A stretch of 58,147 nt of DNA from Bacillus sp. M6-12 (GCF_002860285.1 NZ_PGVF01000028.1:1-58147), one strand, 5' to 3'; counted from the first letter of the stretch, positions 41,740-51,617 are shown. Program-made: numbers and translations. The notes: generated by a model not told the origin, from the sequence alone.

Positions 41740-43131
41740 ATGTTAGAAATTAAGGTCAGGCAAAATATTGTAAAGCATGGTTTGTTTCCGAAAGGCTCCC
41801 GTGTGCTTGCAGGTGTCTCAGGAGGTCCTGATTCTCTTGCCCTCCTGCATTTCTTATGTTCCTTGCGTAAGGAAGTTAATCTGGAAATAGTGGTGGCTCA
41901 TGTTGATCATATGTTCAGGGGCGATGAATCGTATGAAGATTATCTGTTTGTTAGAGACATCTGCGAAGAGTGGGACGTTATTTTTGAAGGAATAAGGATT
42001 AATGTTCAAGAATACATAGAACGAACAGGGGAAAGCTCGCAGATTGCGGCAAGAAACTTACGTTATGGCTTTTACCGGGAGATGATGGATAAGCATCAGC
42101 TCGGTTTGCTGGCGCTTGGACATCATGGAGATGATCAGATTGAGACCATTCTCATGAGGCTGACAAGAGGAGCTGGAGGAGCAGCCCGGGCTGGAATAGT
42201 ACAACAAAGACCCTTTGGTCCTGGAAAGATTGTCAGGCCATTTCTTTCGGCCAGCAGACAAGAAATTGAAAATTATGTTGAAAGGCATCAATTAACCCCG
42301 AGACTGGATCCAAGCAATAAAAAAGATGTTTATATTCGAAATCGTTTCCGAAAAATGGTTTTACCTTTCCTAAAAAGGGAAAATCCAAAAGTACACGAAC
42401 ATTTCCAGCGGTTTAGCGAAGAGCTGATTGAGGATGAGGCGCTGTTAATGAATATGGCTGAAGCCAAAATGGCCGGAATTTGGCTCGAACAAGGCAAAGA
42501 ACGTTCAACAATAAGCCTGCCAATTCTTCTGGCGATGCCTAAACCTTTACAAAGAAGGGCTATTCAACTAATATTAAAATATCTTTACAATATGAAACCT
42601 TCTTCGCTTTCAGCATTACATATCGAACAGCTTTTAGCTTTGTTTTTGAATCCTCATCCATCTGCCGAGCTGCATCTGCCGGAAGGGCTGATTGCGGAAA
42701 AATCGTACAATATTTGTACCTTTCAATATTCCAAAGTCGAATCTGATAACTATTCCTGCATTTTACCAATTCCAGGTGAAATTAATCTTCCGAATGGAAA
42801 CAGCATAATCGTGCAATATATAGAAGAATTGCCGTCCATCAGCGGTAACGATACTTTTATAATAAGAGAAAGCGATATATCTCTTCCTCTGATTGCAAGG
42901 AACCGGAAAAATGGGGACAGGATGAAAATAAAGGGCATGGACGGGACAAAAAAGCTGAAGGATATCTTTATTAATGAAAAGATTCCATTGCCGGAGCGAG
43001 ATGCCTGGCCAGTGGTAACCGACAGTAACGGAGAAGTTCTCTGGCTGCCGGGACTGAAAAAAACGGACGTGGAATTGTCCGATAAGGTTTCAGAACAGTT
43101 GTTAATATTTTTACAATATAAAAAAGCATAG
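41740..43131 (+). CDS. tilS: tRNA(Ile)-lysidine synthase
   Basis: Converts C34 of the CAU-anticodon tRNA-Ile to lysidine using ATP and lysine. 463 aa: N-terminal PP-loop ATPase with 'SGGPDS' (27-32) and 'HVDHMFRG', 'ARNLRYGFY', then TilS substrate-binding and C-terminal domains. ATG follows AAAAGGAAGAA. Adjacent to hpt and ftsH, a conserved trio. Confidence 0.95.
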   Translation: MLEIKVRQNIVKHGLFPKGSRVLAGVSGGPDSLALLHFLCSLRKEVNLEIVVAHVDHMFRGDESYEDYLFVRDICEEWDVIFEGIRINVQEYIERTGESSQIAARNLRYGFYREMMDKHQLGLLALGHHGDDQIETILMRLTRGAGGAARAGIVQQRPFGPGKIVRPFLSASRQEIENYVERHQLTPRLDPSNKKDVYIRNRFRKMVLPFLKRENPKVHEHFQRFSEELIEDEALLMNMAEAKMAGIWLEQGKERSTISLPILLAMPKPLQRRAIQLILKYLYNMKPSSLSALHIEQLLALFLNPHPSAELHLPEGLIAEKSYNICTFQYSKVESDNYSCILPIPGEINLPNGNSIIVQYIEELPSISGNDTFIIRESDISLPLIARNRKNGDRMKIKGMDGTKKLKDIFINEKIPLPERDAWPVVTDSNGEVLWLPGLKKTDVELSDKVSEQLLIFLQYKKA

Positions 43132-43155
43132 ATCTTCTAGGGGGCAACAAATACA

Positions 43156-43704
43156 ATGACCATGCAAAATGACATTGAGAAGGTTTTAATTTCGGAAGAA
43201 GAAATCCAAAAGAAAACGAGAGAACTAGCCGAACAGCTGACAAAGGAGTATCACGATCGCTTTCCGCTCGCGATTGGAGTGCTGAAAGGTGCGATGCCGT
43301 TCATGGCAGACCTGCTGAAGCATGTTGATACCTACCTTGAAATGGATTTCATGGATGTATCCAGCTATGGCAATTCCACAGTATCCTCAGGTGAGGTTAA
43401 AATTATTAAAGACCTGGACACCTCTGTAGAGGGCCGGGATATTTTAATTATTGAGGATATTATCGACAGTGGTCTGACTTTAAGCTATCTCGTAGAGCTT
43501 TTCCGCTACAGGAAAGCGAAGTCGATCAAGATTGTTACGCTTTTGGATAAGCCAACAGGAAGGAAAGCAGACATTACAGCTGATTATGCTGGATTTATCG
43601 TACCTGATGAATTTGTTGTCGGATACGGCTTGGATTTTTCAGAGAAATACCGTAACCTTCCGTATATTGGAGTGCTAAAGCCGGAAGTTTATCAAAATAA
43701 TTAA
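43156..43704 (+). CDS. hprT: hypoxanthine-guanine phosphoribosyltransferase
   Basis: Purine salvage: hypoxanthine or guanine plus PRPP to IMP or GMP. 182 aa. PRPP loop 'ILIIEDIIDSGLTL', flexible-loop residues 'SSYGNST', and 'IVPDEFVVGYGLD' near the C-terminus. AGGGGG site before ATG 43156 (ATG 43162 also possible). 24 bp after tilS, one unit. Confidence 0.96.
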   Translation: MTMQNDIEKVLISEEEIQKKTRELAEQLTKEYHDRFPLAIGVLKGAMPFMADLLKHVDTYLEMDFMDVSSYGNSTVSSGEVKIIKDLDTSVEGRDILIIEDIIDSGLTLSYLVELFRYRKAKSIKIVTLLDKPTGRKADITADYAGFIVPDEFVVGYGLDFSEKYRNLPYIGVLKPEVYQNN

Positions 43705-43738
43705 GCAGGAAAACCGCAGGAAATTAGCTTTTCGATTA

Positions 43739-43790
43739 GGGTGAAATTTCAGTGTTTTATAATTGTATTCACCCGAATTTATATGATAAT
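43739..43790 (+). promoter_or_regulatory. ftsH promoter with overlapping inverted repeat
   Basis: TTGTAT (43763-43768), 16-bp spacer, GATAAT (43785-43790) is a plausible sigma-A promoter; a second TATAAT lies at 43758-43763. An inverted repeat GGGTGAA (43739-43745) / TTCACCC (43768-43774) brackets the -35. Confidence 0.5.
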
Positions 43791-43827
43791 ATTTTAAATA
43801 GTTTGTTTACCTGGGAGGAGGTAAGGG

Positions 43828-45879
43828 ATGAATCGGATTTTCCGTAATACTATATTTTATTTACTTATCTTTTTGGTCATCATTGGAATTGTAAGTATTT
43901 TCAATAACAATAATGAACCTGCTGAGAATATAACCCAGGATCAGTTCTTTAAATATCTTGAGAATGGGGAAGTTGTAACTTTATCCATGCAGCCCGAACG
44001 ATTTGTTTATGAAGTAAAAGGGCAGCTGAAAAATGCGGAAAAAGATAAACATTTCTTAACGTATGTTACAAACAGCAATAACGCTGTGGAACGCATCGAT
44101 GAAGCGACAGCTGAAAATAACGTAAAAGTGGAAGTGCTGCCTGCTAAAGAAACAAGCGGCTGGGTAACATTCTTCACTTCCATTATCCCGTTTGTCATCA
44201 TCTTTATTCTGTTCTTCTTCCTGCTGAACCAGGCGCAGGGCGGCGGAAGCAGAGTAATGAATTTCGGGAAAAGCAAAGCAAAGCTTTATAACGATGATAA
44301 AAAGAAGGTACGATTCAAGGATGTAGCTGGTGCAGACGAAGAAAAGCAGGAACTAGTCGAAGTGGTTGAATTCCTGAAGGATCCCCGTAAATTTGCAGAG
44401 CTTGGTGCACGTATCCCTAAAGGTGTCCTTCTTGTTGGACCGCCGGGAACTGGTAAAACCTTGCTGGCAAGAGCGGTGGCAGGTGAAGCAGGAGTTCCGT
44501 TCTTCTCCATCAGCGGATCGGATTTCGTTGAAATGTTCGTAGGGGTCGGTGCATCCCGTGTTCGTGACTTGTTTGAAAATGCAAAGAAAAATGCTCCGTG
44601 TATTATCTTTATTGATGAGATTGATGCGGTTGGACGTCAGCGTGGCGCCGGTCTTGGCGGAGGCCATGACGAGCGTGAACAAACACTTAACCAATTGCTT
44701 GTTGAAATGGATGGATTCGGTGCCAATGAAGGCATTATAATTGTTGCCGCTACCAACCGGCCTGACATCCTTGATCCGGCATTATTGCGTCCTGGCCGTT
44801 TTGACCGCCAGATTACTGTTGGCCGTCCCGATGTAAAAGGCCGTGAAGCCGTATTGCAGGTGCATGCCCGCAACAAGCCTCTAGCTGACAGTGTAGATTT
44901 AAAAGCGATTGCAACACGTACACCAGGCTTCTCAGGTGCTGATCTTGAGAACCTTCTAAATGAGGCAGCGTTGGTTGCTGCCCGTCAGGATAAAAAGAAA
45001 ATAGATATGTCTGATCTGGATGAAGCATCGGATCGTGTAATCGCAGGGCCTGCAAAGAAAAGCCGTGTAATATCTAAAAAAGAACGCAATATTGTTGCGT
45101 ACCATGAAGCGGGCCATACTGTAATTGGTCTTGTGCTCGATGAGGCGGAAACAGTTCACAAAGTTACCATCGTTCCTCGCGGCCAGGCTGGGGGATACGC
45201 TGTAATGCTTCCTAAGGAAGACCGTTTCTTCATGACAAAGCCTGAGCTGTTAGACAAAATCGTCGGCCTTCTTGGCGGACGTGTTGCTGAAGAAGTCGTC
45301 TTTGGGGAAGCAAGTACTGGGGCCCATAACGATTTCCAGCGTGCAACAGGGATTGCTAGAAGAATGGTGACAGAGTTCGGAATGAGCGAAAAGCTTGGGC
45401 CGCTTCAATTTGGCCAGTCCCAAGGCCAGGTTTTCCTTGGACGCGATTTCAACAATGAGCAAAACTATTCAGACGCAATCGCTTATGAAATTGACTTAGA
45501 GATTCAGCGCATTATCAAGGAATGTTATGAGCGTGCTCATAAAATCCTTAATGAGCACAGAGATAAGCTTGAAATCATAGCAAAGACATTGCTTGAGGTT
45601 GAAACTCTTGATGCAGCTCAAATTAAGCATCTAGCAGATCATGGTACTTTGCCAGAACGGGATTACAAAGCTTTAAATGGCAATCTAGACAATGATGATG
45701 TGAAAGTTAACATTAATACAAAAAAAGAGGCGTTGCTGAAGCCTTTGGAAGAAAGAAACCCTGAATCATTAGAGGTTACTCGTGATGATTCTGCGGACCA
45801 AACTCCTCCAATTGCGGAAGGCCGCCCGCAGGATAAACCTCTGTCTTTCCCGAATAAGGATGACAAGAAGGACCTGTAA
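43828..45879 (+). CDS. ftsH: ATP-dependent zinc metalloprotease FtsH
   Basis: Membrane-anchored AAA+ protease for quality control of membrane and soluble regulators; needed for sporulation through Spo0E degradation in B. subtilis. 683 aa: transmembrane 1 (about 6-26), extracytoplasmic domain, transmembrane 2 (about 115-135), Walker A 'GPPGTGKT' (204-211), Walker B 'IIFIDEIDA', arginine-finger region, zinc motif 'HEAGH' (426-430), and a polar C-terminal tail. ATG follows GGGAGGAGG. Confidence 0.98.
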   Translation: MNRIFRNTIFYLLIFLVIIGIVSIFNNNNEPAENITQDQFFKYLENGEVVTLSMQPERFVYEVKGQLKNAEKDKHFLTYVTNSNNAVERIDEATAENNVKVEVLPAKETSGWVTFFTSIIPFVIIFILFFFLLNQAQGGGSRVMNFGKSKAKLYNDDKKKVRFKDVAGADEEKQELVEVVEFLKDPRKFAELGARIPKGVLLVGPPGTGKTLLARAVAGEAGVPFFSISGSDFVEMFVGVGASRVRDLFENAKKNAPCIIFIDEIDAVGRQRGAGLGGGHDEREQTLNQLLVEMDGFGANEGIIIVAATNRPDILDPALLRPGRFDRQITVGRPDVKGREAVLQVHARNKPLADSVDLKAIATRTPGFSGADLENLLNEAALVAARQDKKKIDMSDLDEASDRVIAGPAKKSRVISKKERNIVAYHEAGHTVIGLVLDEAETVHKVTIVPRGQAGGYAVMLPKEDRFFMTKPELLDKIVGLLGGRVAEEVVFGEASTGAHNDFQRATGIARRMVTEFGMSEKLGPLQFGQSQGQVFLGRDFNNEQNYSDAIAYEIDLEIQRIIKECYERAHKILNEHRDKLEIIAKTLLEVETLDAAQIKHLADHGTLPERDYKALNGNLDNDDVKVNINTKKEALLKPLEERNPESLEVTRDDSADQTPPIAEGRPQDKPLSFPNKDDKKDL

Positions 45880-45893
45880 TAGAATCAATTCAA

Positions 45894-45925
45894 AAGGCAT
45901 TTCCAATTTGGAAATGCCTTTTTTC
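45894..45925 (+). terminator. terminator after ftsH
   Basis: AAGGCATTTCC (45894-45904), 5-nt loop, GGAAATGCCTT (45910-45920), T run: 11 perfect pairs. Confidence 0.92.
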
Positions 45926-46330
45926 GTGTAGTTCAAACAGACTCAGACTGTTTAGTAATAATGGATACATTTACAGCCAGAAGTTTGCTTCGCGGTTACT
46001 CCAACTTAGTTGTGCCGGATATCAACCCAAAAACAAGTAAACTTGTTTCTATAACTGTAACCATGTGCGCATGTTGGGGTACGTTAAAGTTAGAAGCTTT
46101 TTCACGAGTGAAATAATATTGGGATATGGTATGATGTGGGAAGATGTTTTTTATACTGATGGGGATATCTTTTTTTAATAAAACTAAGGAAAAAAATTTT
46201 TTAACCTTATGTCACCTTACTGCTTTTTCTGTCATGCTTTTCTTGCTTGGGCAACGTCTGTATACTACATCGTGTGGGCCTCTATATCTTGACGGCCTCT
46301 TAAAATACGGTGAGCTTTCATAAAATTTTC
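45926..46330. other. non-coding gap between ftsH and coaX
   Basis: AT-rich, no gene seen. A TGGTATGAT extended -10 at about 46126-46134 and a TATACT near 46261 are possible promoters for coaX; neither has a good -35. Confidence 0.35.
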
Positions 46331-46346
46331 CGGAGTGGTGAAAACA

Positions 46347-47111
46347 ATGATTTTTGTATTAGATGTCGGAAATACCAATACTGTATTGGGTGTATATGAG
46401 AATGATCATTTAAAATATCATTGGCGGATAGAGACAAATAGAAATAAGACCGAAGACGAATACGGAATGGTCGTCAAAGCACTTCTTGAGCATGAAGGGC
46501 TTTCGTTTAAAGAGTTTGACGGAATCATTATTTCTTCTGTTGTTCCTCCCATAATGTTTTCGTTGGAGCGTATGTGCCAGAAGTATTTCGGAATTAAACC
46601 GCTAGTGGTTGGACCGGGAATTAAGACTGGACTAAATATTAAATATGAAAACCCAAGAGAGGTTGGGGCAGACCGTATAGTTAATGCGGTGGCAGGGATA
46701 CATGAATACGGAAGCCCGCTTATTATCGTGGATTTTGGGACAGCCACTACGTATTGTTATATTAATGAGGACAAACAATACATGGGAGGGGCGATCGCAC
46801 CGGGAATCGGCATCTCTACAGAAGCACTTTATACAAAAGCCGCTAAGCTGCCGCGTATAGAAATTGCCCGCCCTGATGATATCATTGGAAAGAATACCGT
46901 TGCTGCCATGCAAGCGGGCATCGTGTACGGTTATGTCGGACAGGTCGAAGGTATTGTAAAGAGAATGAAAGCACAAAGCGGACCGGAGCCAAAAGTAATT
47001 GCAACCGGCGGACTGGCAACGCTGATATCAAAAGAATCGGATATCATTGATATTGTTGATCCATTTTTAACATTAAAGGGCTTACAGCTTATATACAAAA
47101 GAAACACATAA
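46347..47111 (+). CDS. coaX: type III pantothenate kinase
   Basis: Phosphorylates pantothenate, the first step of CoA synthesis, by the ASKHA-fold type III enzyme. 254 aa. Phosphate motif 'DVGNTNTVLG' (Asp6), 'GADRIVNAVAG' and 'VDFGTATTY' are seen. ATG 46347 follows CGGAGTGG; GTG 46335 is in front of it. Followed at 42 bp by hslO. Confidence 0.95.
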   Translation: MIFVLDVGNTNTVLGVYENDHLKYHWRIETNRNKTEDEYGMVVKALLEHEGLSFKEFDGIIISSVVPPIMFSLERMCQKYFGIKPLVVGPGIKTGLNIKYENPREVGADRIVNAVAGIHEYGSPLIIVDFGTATTYCYINEDKQYMGGAIAPGIGISTEALYTKAAKLPRIEIARPDDIIGKNTVAAMQAGIVYGYVGQVEGIVKRMKAQSGPEPKVIATGGLATLISKESDIIDIVDPFLTLKGLQLIYKRNT

Positions 47112-47153
47112 ATTACATGTATCGCAGCGCGAATATGCAAAGGAGAGAAACAA

Positions 47154-48032
47154 ATGAAGGATTATTTAATTAAAGCACTAGGCTATAACGGCCAAGTCCG
47201 TGCATATGCCGTTTCATCAACGGAAACTGTGGGAGAGGCTCAGCGCCGGCATTATACATGGCCGACTGCATCGGCTGCATTGGGACGCTCCCTGTCAGCC
47301 GGCTTAATGCTGGGTGCCATGTTAAAGGGCGAAGATAAATTAACGATTAAAATTGATGGAGGCGGTCCAATTGGGGCCATACTTGTCGACAGCAATGCAA
47401 AGGGCGAGGTAAGAGGCTATGTCACCAATCCTCAAACTCATTTTGACCTTAACGAACATGGGAAATTGGATGTTAGAAGAGCAGTAGGAACGGAAGGAAT
47501 GCTTTCTGTTGTTAAGGATCTAGGGATGCGCGATCACTTTACAGGCCAGGTTCCCCTTGTGTCAGGAGAGCTGGGTGAGGATTTTACTTATTATTTGGTA
47601 ACATCCGAGCAAACGCCGTCCTCAGTTGGCGTAGGAGTTTTAGTCAATCCGGACAATACCATTCTTGCTGCTGGCGGTTTTATTATCCAGCTACTTCCGG
47701 GGGCGGAGGAAAGTACAATTGCAGAGATTGAGCAGCGGCTGCAGACGATTCCGCCGATATCAAAAATGATTCAGCAGGGACTGGCTCCAGAACAGGTCCT
47801 TGAGCAAGTTCTTGGAGAAAATAATGTTCAGATTTTGGAGAAAATGCCTGTGCAATTTAAATGCCAATGCTCTAGGGAACGGATAGAGAATGCTCTGGTA
47901 AGCTTAGGAAAAGATGAAATCGAAGATATTATTGAAACGGAAGGCAAGGCTGAAGCGCAATGCCACTTCTGTAATGAAAAATACCAATTTAATAAAGAAG
48001 AACTGGAAGAATTAAAGGAAGCAGCGAAATAA
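47154..48032 (+). CDS. hslO: redox-regulated chaperone Hsp33
   Basis: Holdase activated by oxidation. 292 aa with the C-terminal zinc redox switch: Cys237-x-Cys239 and Cys270-x2-Cys273. N-terminal substrate-binding core includes 'GGGPIGAILVDSNAKGEVRGY'-like glycine-rich segments. ATG follows AAAGGAG. 12 bp before yacD, which also encodes a folding factor. Confidence 0.95.
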   Translation: MKDYLIKALGYNGQVRAYAVSSTETVGEAQRRHYTWPTASAALGRSLSAGLMLGAMLKGEDKLTIKIDGGGPIGAILVDSNAKGEVRGYVTNPQTHFDLNEHGKLDVRRAVGTEGMLSVVKDLGMRDHFTGQVPLVSGELGEDFTYYLVTSEQTPSSVGVGVLVNPDNTILAAGGFIIQLLPGAEESTIAEIEQRLQTIPPISKMIQQGLAPEQVLEQVLGENNVQILEKMPVQFKCQCSRERIENALVSLGKDEIEDIIETEGKAEAQCHFCNEKYQFNKEELEELKEAAK

Positions 48033-48044
48033 CGGGGGAAAAGA

Positions 48045-48938
48045 ATGTTATCTCGAAAAAGGCTTTGGTTAATTATAGCTGGCCTGATCTTGTTGAATAT
48101 CGGAACATGTATCTTTTGGGCGGGAAAATCTCAAACTGCCGCCTCTTTTAACGGTGAACAAGCAGCATCTGTTAATGGAAATGTAATTTCCCGTGAACAA
48201 TGGCTGGCAGAGCTGGAAGAAAGGTATGGAAAAGAAGTTCTCGAAGAAATGATTAATCAGGAAGTTATTTTTGAAGCAGCCAAGAAATATAAAATTACCA
48301 TTTCCGATAGTGAATTGGACCGTGCTGTTAAAATCATGAAGACAACGTATGCTGTTCAGGAATTAAAAGATGACGACAATGATAAAAAATTAAGACAGCA
48401 GGCTAAATCAAGCCTGCTGCTTGAAGAACTTTTAACAAAAGACGTACTCATTTCCGAAAAGCAATTAAAGAAATATTTTGAAGAAAACCGCAGTCAATTT
48501 AAAATCCCAACTTCCTATCGGTTGTCTCAAATCATTGTAAAAAAGAAGGAACAAGCAAAGCAAATCAGTGAAGAGCTTAAAAGCGGTTCCAGTTTTGCTG
48601 TTTTAGCCATGGAAAAATCGACCGATGACTTCACTGCCAGTCAGGGAGGTCATTTGGGATACATATCAGCTGGAAGTGAAAGAGTTCCCGATAACTATTT
48701 AGTGGAAGCAGAGAAAATAAAACCAAATAAATGGAGCAGGCCTTTTAAAACGGAAGAAGGCTGGGTCATCATCAAACTTCACGAACGGATTAAGGGCCAA
48801 TCGTATAGTTTTATGCGAGTGAAAAATCAGATTCGGAGGCAAATCGCACTGGAACAAATGAAAGACAGTGTTTCTGCTAAAGTTTTCTGGGATGAAATGA
48901 AAGTGGAATGGTTTTATGGTGAAGGTACCGGCATATAA
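48045..48938 (+). CDS. yacD: PrsA-like parvulin peptidyl-prolyl isomerase YacD
   Basis: 297 aa. An N-terminal hydrophobic segment (about 6-25) acts as signal/anchor; the 'NIGTC' sequence is not a proper lipobox because Thr precedes Cys. SurA/trigger-like N-domain (about 45-130), then a PpiC rotamase domain (about 150-250, 'LSQIIVKKKEQA', 'SQGGHLGYIS'). Likely an extracytoplasmic folding factor; no specific client is known to me. ATG follows CGGGGG. Confidence 0.88.
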   Translation: MLSRKRLWLIIAGLILLNIGTCIFWAGKSQTAASFNGEQAASVNGNVISREQWLAELEERYGKEVLEEMINQEVIFEAAKKYKITISDSELDRAVKIMKTTYAVQELKDDDNDKKLRQQAKSSLLLEELLTKDVLISEKQLKKYFEENRSQFKIPTSYRLSQIIVKKKEQAKQISEELKSGSSFAVLAMEKSTDDFTASQGGHLGYISAGSERVPDNYLVEAEKIKPNKWSRPFKTEEGWVIIKLHERIKGQSYSFMRVKNQIRRQIALEQMKDSVSAKVFWDEMKVEWFYGEGTGI

Positions 48939-48960
48939 ATTGGAAAAAGAATCTGAAATT

Positions 48961-49002
48961 TAGGATATTTAAATTGACTTTTTTCCTATGAAGCGATACA
49001 TT
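48961..49002 (+). promoter_or_regulatory. cysK promoter with flanking inverted repeat
   Basis: TTGACT (48974-48979), 17-bp spacer, TACATT (48997-49002). TAGGA (48961-48965) and TCCTA (48984-48988) flank the -35 and could be an operator; cysK is controlled by CymR in B. subtilis, but I cannot match the CymR site with confidence. Confidence 0.45.
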
Positions 49003-49045
49003 GTAGATAAAACCAATAAAAATACTCGGTATTAGGAGTGATTAC

Positions 49046-49972
49046 ATGTCTCGTGTAGCTAATTCAGTAATTGACTTAATCGGACAAACGCCTATTGTTA
49101 AGTTGAATCGTCTCGTAGATGAAAATAGCGCTGATGTATATTTGAAATTAGAGTATATGAATCCAGGAAGCAGTGTAAAGGACAGGATCGCGATGGCGAT
49201 GGTAGAAGCTGCTGAAAAAAGCGGTAAGCTTAAGGATGGCGATACTATTATTGAACCAACCAGCGGAAATACTGGTATTGGTCTTGCAATGGTAGCTGCT
49301 GCAAAGGGATATCGTGCAATCCTGGTAATGCCTGAAACAATGAGCATGGAGCGCCGCAACCTGCTTCGCGCATATGGAGCTGAACTTGTGCTGACTCCAG
49401 GACCTGAAGGTATGGGTGGAGCCATCCGTAAAGCGGAAGAATTGGCAAATGAAAATGGTTACTTTATGCCTCAGCAATTCAAAAATGAAGCTAACCCAGA
49501 AATTCACCGTAATACAACGGGTAAGGAAATAGCAGAGCAAATGGATCAGCTTGATGCGTTTGTTTCCGGTATAGGTACTGGCGGAACGATCACAGGTGCA
49601 GGCCAAGTGCTTAAAGAGAAGTTCCCTGAAATTAAAATAGTTGCGGTTGAGCCAGCAGATTCACCTGTGCTTTCAGGCGGCAAGCCTGGCCCGCATAAGA
49701 TCCAGGGCATCGGTGCCGGTTTCGTTCCGGACATTCTTGACACGGAATTATATGATGAAATTTTACAGGTTAAAAATGATGAAGCCTTTGAATACGCTCG
49801 CAGAGCTGCCAAAGAAGAGGGCATTCTCGGCGGTATTTCTTCCGGTGCAGCTATTTTTGCAGCCCTTCAAGTAGCGAAGAAGCTTGGAAAAGGCAAAAAG
49901 GTATTAGCGATTATCCCGAGTAATGGTGAACGTTACCTTAGCACACCTTTATACCAATTTGATGAAGAATAA
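49046..49972 (+). CDS. cysK: cysteine synthase A (O-acetylserine sulfhydrylase)
   Basis: PLP enzyme making cysteine from O-acetylserine and sulfide. 308 aa. Schiff-base lysine in 'PGSSVKDRIA' (Lys45), substrate loop 'TSGNTG' (about 72-77), phosphate loop 'GIGTGGTITG'. ATG follows TAGGAGTG. In B. subtilis CysK also partners the repressor CymR. Monocistronic, with a terminator. Confidence 0.97.
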   Translation: MSRVANSVIDLIGQTPIVKLNRLVDENSADVYLKLEYMNPGSSVKDRIAMAMVEAAEKSGKLKDGDTIIEPTSGNTGIGLAMVAAAKGYRAILVMPETMSMERRNLLRAYGAELVLTPGPEGMGGAIRKAEELANENGYFMPQQFKNEANPEIHRNTTGKEIAEQMDQLDAFVSGIGTGGTITGAGQVLKEKFPEIKIVAVEPADSPVLSGGKPGPHKIQGIGAGFVPDILDTELYDEILQVKNDEAFEYARRAAKEEGILGGISSGAAIFAALQVAKKLGKGKKVLAIIPSNGERYLSTPLYQFDEE

Positions 49973-49979
49973 TAAAAAG

Positions 49980-50010
49980 TGCAAAGTTCCAAAGGGGACT
50001 TTGCATTTTT
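49980..50010 (+). terminator. terminator after cysK
   Basis: TGCAAAGT plus CC (49980-49990) pairs with GGACTTTGCA (49996-50005), one bulge, then T5. Confidence 0.88.
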
Positions 50011-50186
50011 ACTTTTAGTGAGTTATTTTGGTCATTAAGAGATTGATCCTGAGCTAAATGGGACGGCAACAAGTTTCTTTTGCAGGCCGGTTTGGCTTTT
50101 TTATAGAAATTTTCACCTGTACTTAGTAAACTCAAATTATCGGAAAAATAGAATGATAGCAAACAAATATCGGGGAGATGACCGCA

Positions 50187-51617
50187 TTGCCGCAAAGACG
50201 ATTATTCGCAAGAAAGATTCCATTTGCCTCAATGGACTTGTTTGATACATATAGAAAACTGTCTGCCGATTTACCCCGACACATTCTGCTAGAAAGCGGA
50301 AGGGGAGGACAATATAGCTTAATTGGATTAAATCCGTCTGCTATTCTGGAAGGGAAAGACGGAATCCTCCAAATTATACATAGAGATGGTATGAAAGAAA
50401 CAATGGAGGGTGATCCGTTACTATCCATGAAAAAGTGGATGGCTCCGAGGAGAATCGAAAAGCAGGCTGGATATCCTGATTTTCAAGGAGGCGCTATCGG
50501 ATTTCTTAGCTATGACTATATCCGTTATATCGAAGATCTCCCAGCCGCAAGTAAAGATGATTTAAAAACCCCTGATTTATATTTTTTAATCTATGATGAG
50601 GCGGCAGTTTTTGACCACAAAGAAGAGGTTCTCTGGCTGCTGCATGCGGGTGAGAATGAATTAGCCGCGGAGAAATCCCTTGATGTTATGGAGAAGCACT
50701 GGAAGCGACATGCTGAAATAAAGGAAGTAAGTAAAACCAAAACCACTTCGGAGAAATTGAAGGATGATCTAGCTGTGTCGATGAAGGCAGAGCAATTCCA
50801 TAAAGCGGTGGAACGAGTGCGGGAATATATCGCCCAGGGAGATGTGTTTCAGGTCAATTTATCGGTCAGGCAATCAAAGGAGCTATCTGTACCTGCAATC
50901 GAAGTGTATGAATGCTTAAGAGAAATAAACCCTTCTCCTTATATGGCGTTCCTTCAGACACCGGAATTCCAGGTAGTCAGCGGTTCTCCGGAGCTGCTGA
51001 TTAAGAAACAGGACCACCTGATCAGTACCCGTCCGATTGCGGGTACGCGTTCACGAGGGAAAAACCCCGATGAGGATGAACATCTTGCGAACGAGCTGAT
51101 CCAGAATGACAAAGAACGGGCAGAGCATGTGATGCTAGTGGATTTGGAGCGTAATGATCTGGGGAAAGTAAGCAAATTTGGCACTGTACACGTAAATGAA
51201 TTCATGACGATTGAAAAGTATTCCCATGTTATGCATATTGTTTCAAACGTTCAGGGACAGCTGAAAGAATCAGAGGATGCATACAGTGCTGTAAAGGCTG
51301 TTTTTCCTGGTGGAACCATCACCGGGGCCCCTAAAGTTAGAACGATGGAGATCATTGAGGAGTTAGAGCCTGTTAGAAGAGGCCTGTATACAGGGTCAAT
51401 TGGCTGGATCAGTGATTCGGGGGATATGGAACTGAATATTGTAATCAGGACAATGGTAGCCAAGGATGGTGTTGGGCATGTCCAGGCTGGCGCAGGTGTT
51501 GTCAATGATTCTAATCCGCGTTATGAATACAAGGAAGCCTTAAAAAAGGCGGCTGCGATGTGGAAGGCAAAAGAAGAAGCAGAAAGCAGACATGTGAGCA
51601 AAGGGGTTACATCATGA
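50187..51617 (+). CDS. pabB: aminodeoxychorismate synthase component I
   Basis: Converts chorismate and ammonia to aminodeoxychorismate for p-aminobenzoate. 476 aa, chorismate-binding fold with 'QGGAIGFLSYDY', 'GDVFQVNLS', 'PIAGTRSRG', 'DLERNDLGKV' and 'FPGGTITGAPK'. TTG 50187 is chosen: GGGGAG (50172-50177) is 9 nt before it and 'MPQRR' resembles the B. subtilis start; ATG 50178 abuts that site. Stop overlaps pabA (ATGA). Heads the folate operon. Confidence 0.94.
   Translation: MPQRRLFARKIPFASMDLFDTYRKLSADLPRHILLESGRGGQYSLIGLNPSAILEGKDGILQIIHRDGMKETMEGDPLLSMKKWMAPRRIEKQAGYPDFQGGAIGFLSYDYIRYIEDLPAASKDDLKTPDLYFLIYDEAAVFDHKEEVLWLLHAGENELAAEKSLDVMEKHWKRHAEIKEVSKTKTTSEKLKDDLAVSMKAEQFHKAVERVREYIAQGDVFQVNLSVRQSKELSVPAIEVYECLREINPSPYMAFLQTPEFQVVSGSPELLIKKQDHLISTRPIAGTRSRGKNPDEDEHLANELIQNDKERAEHVMLVDLERNDLGKVSKFGTVHVNEFMTIEKYSHVMHIVSNVQGQLKESEDAYSAVKAVFPGGTITGAPKVRTMEIIEELEPVRRGLYTGSIGWISDSGDMELNIVIRTMVAKDGVGHVQAGAGVVNDSNPRYEYKEALKKAAAMWKAKEEAESRHVSKGVTS

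Noticed and set aside
48099..48113. YacD as a lipoprotein like PrsA
   Set aside because: The residue before the cysteine is threonine, so the lipobox is not satisfied; a simple membrane anchor fits better.
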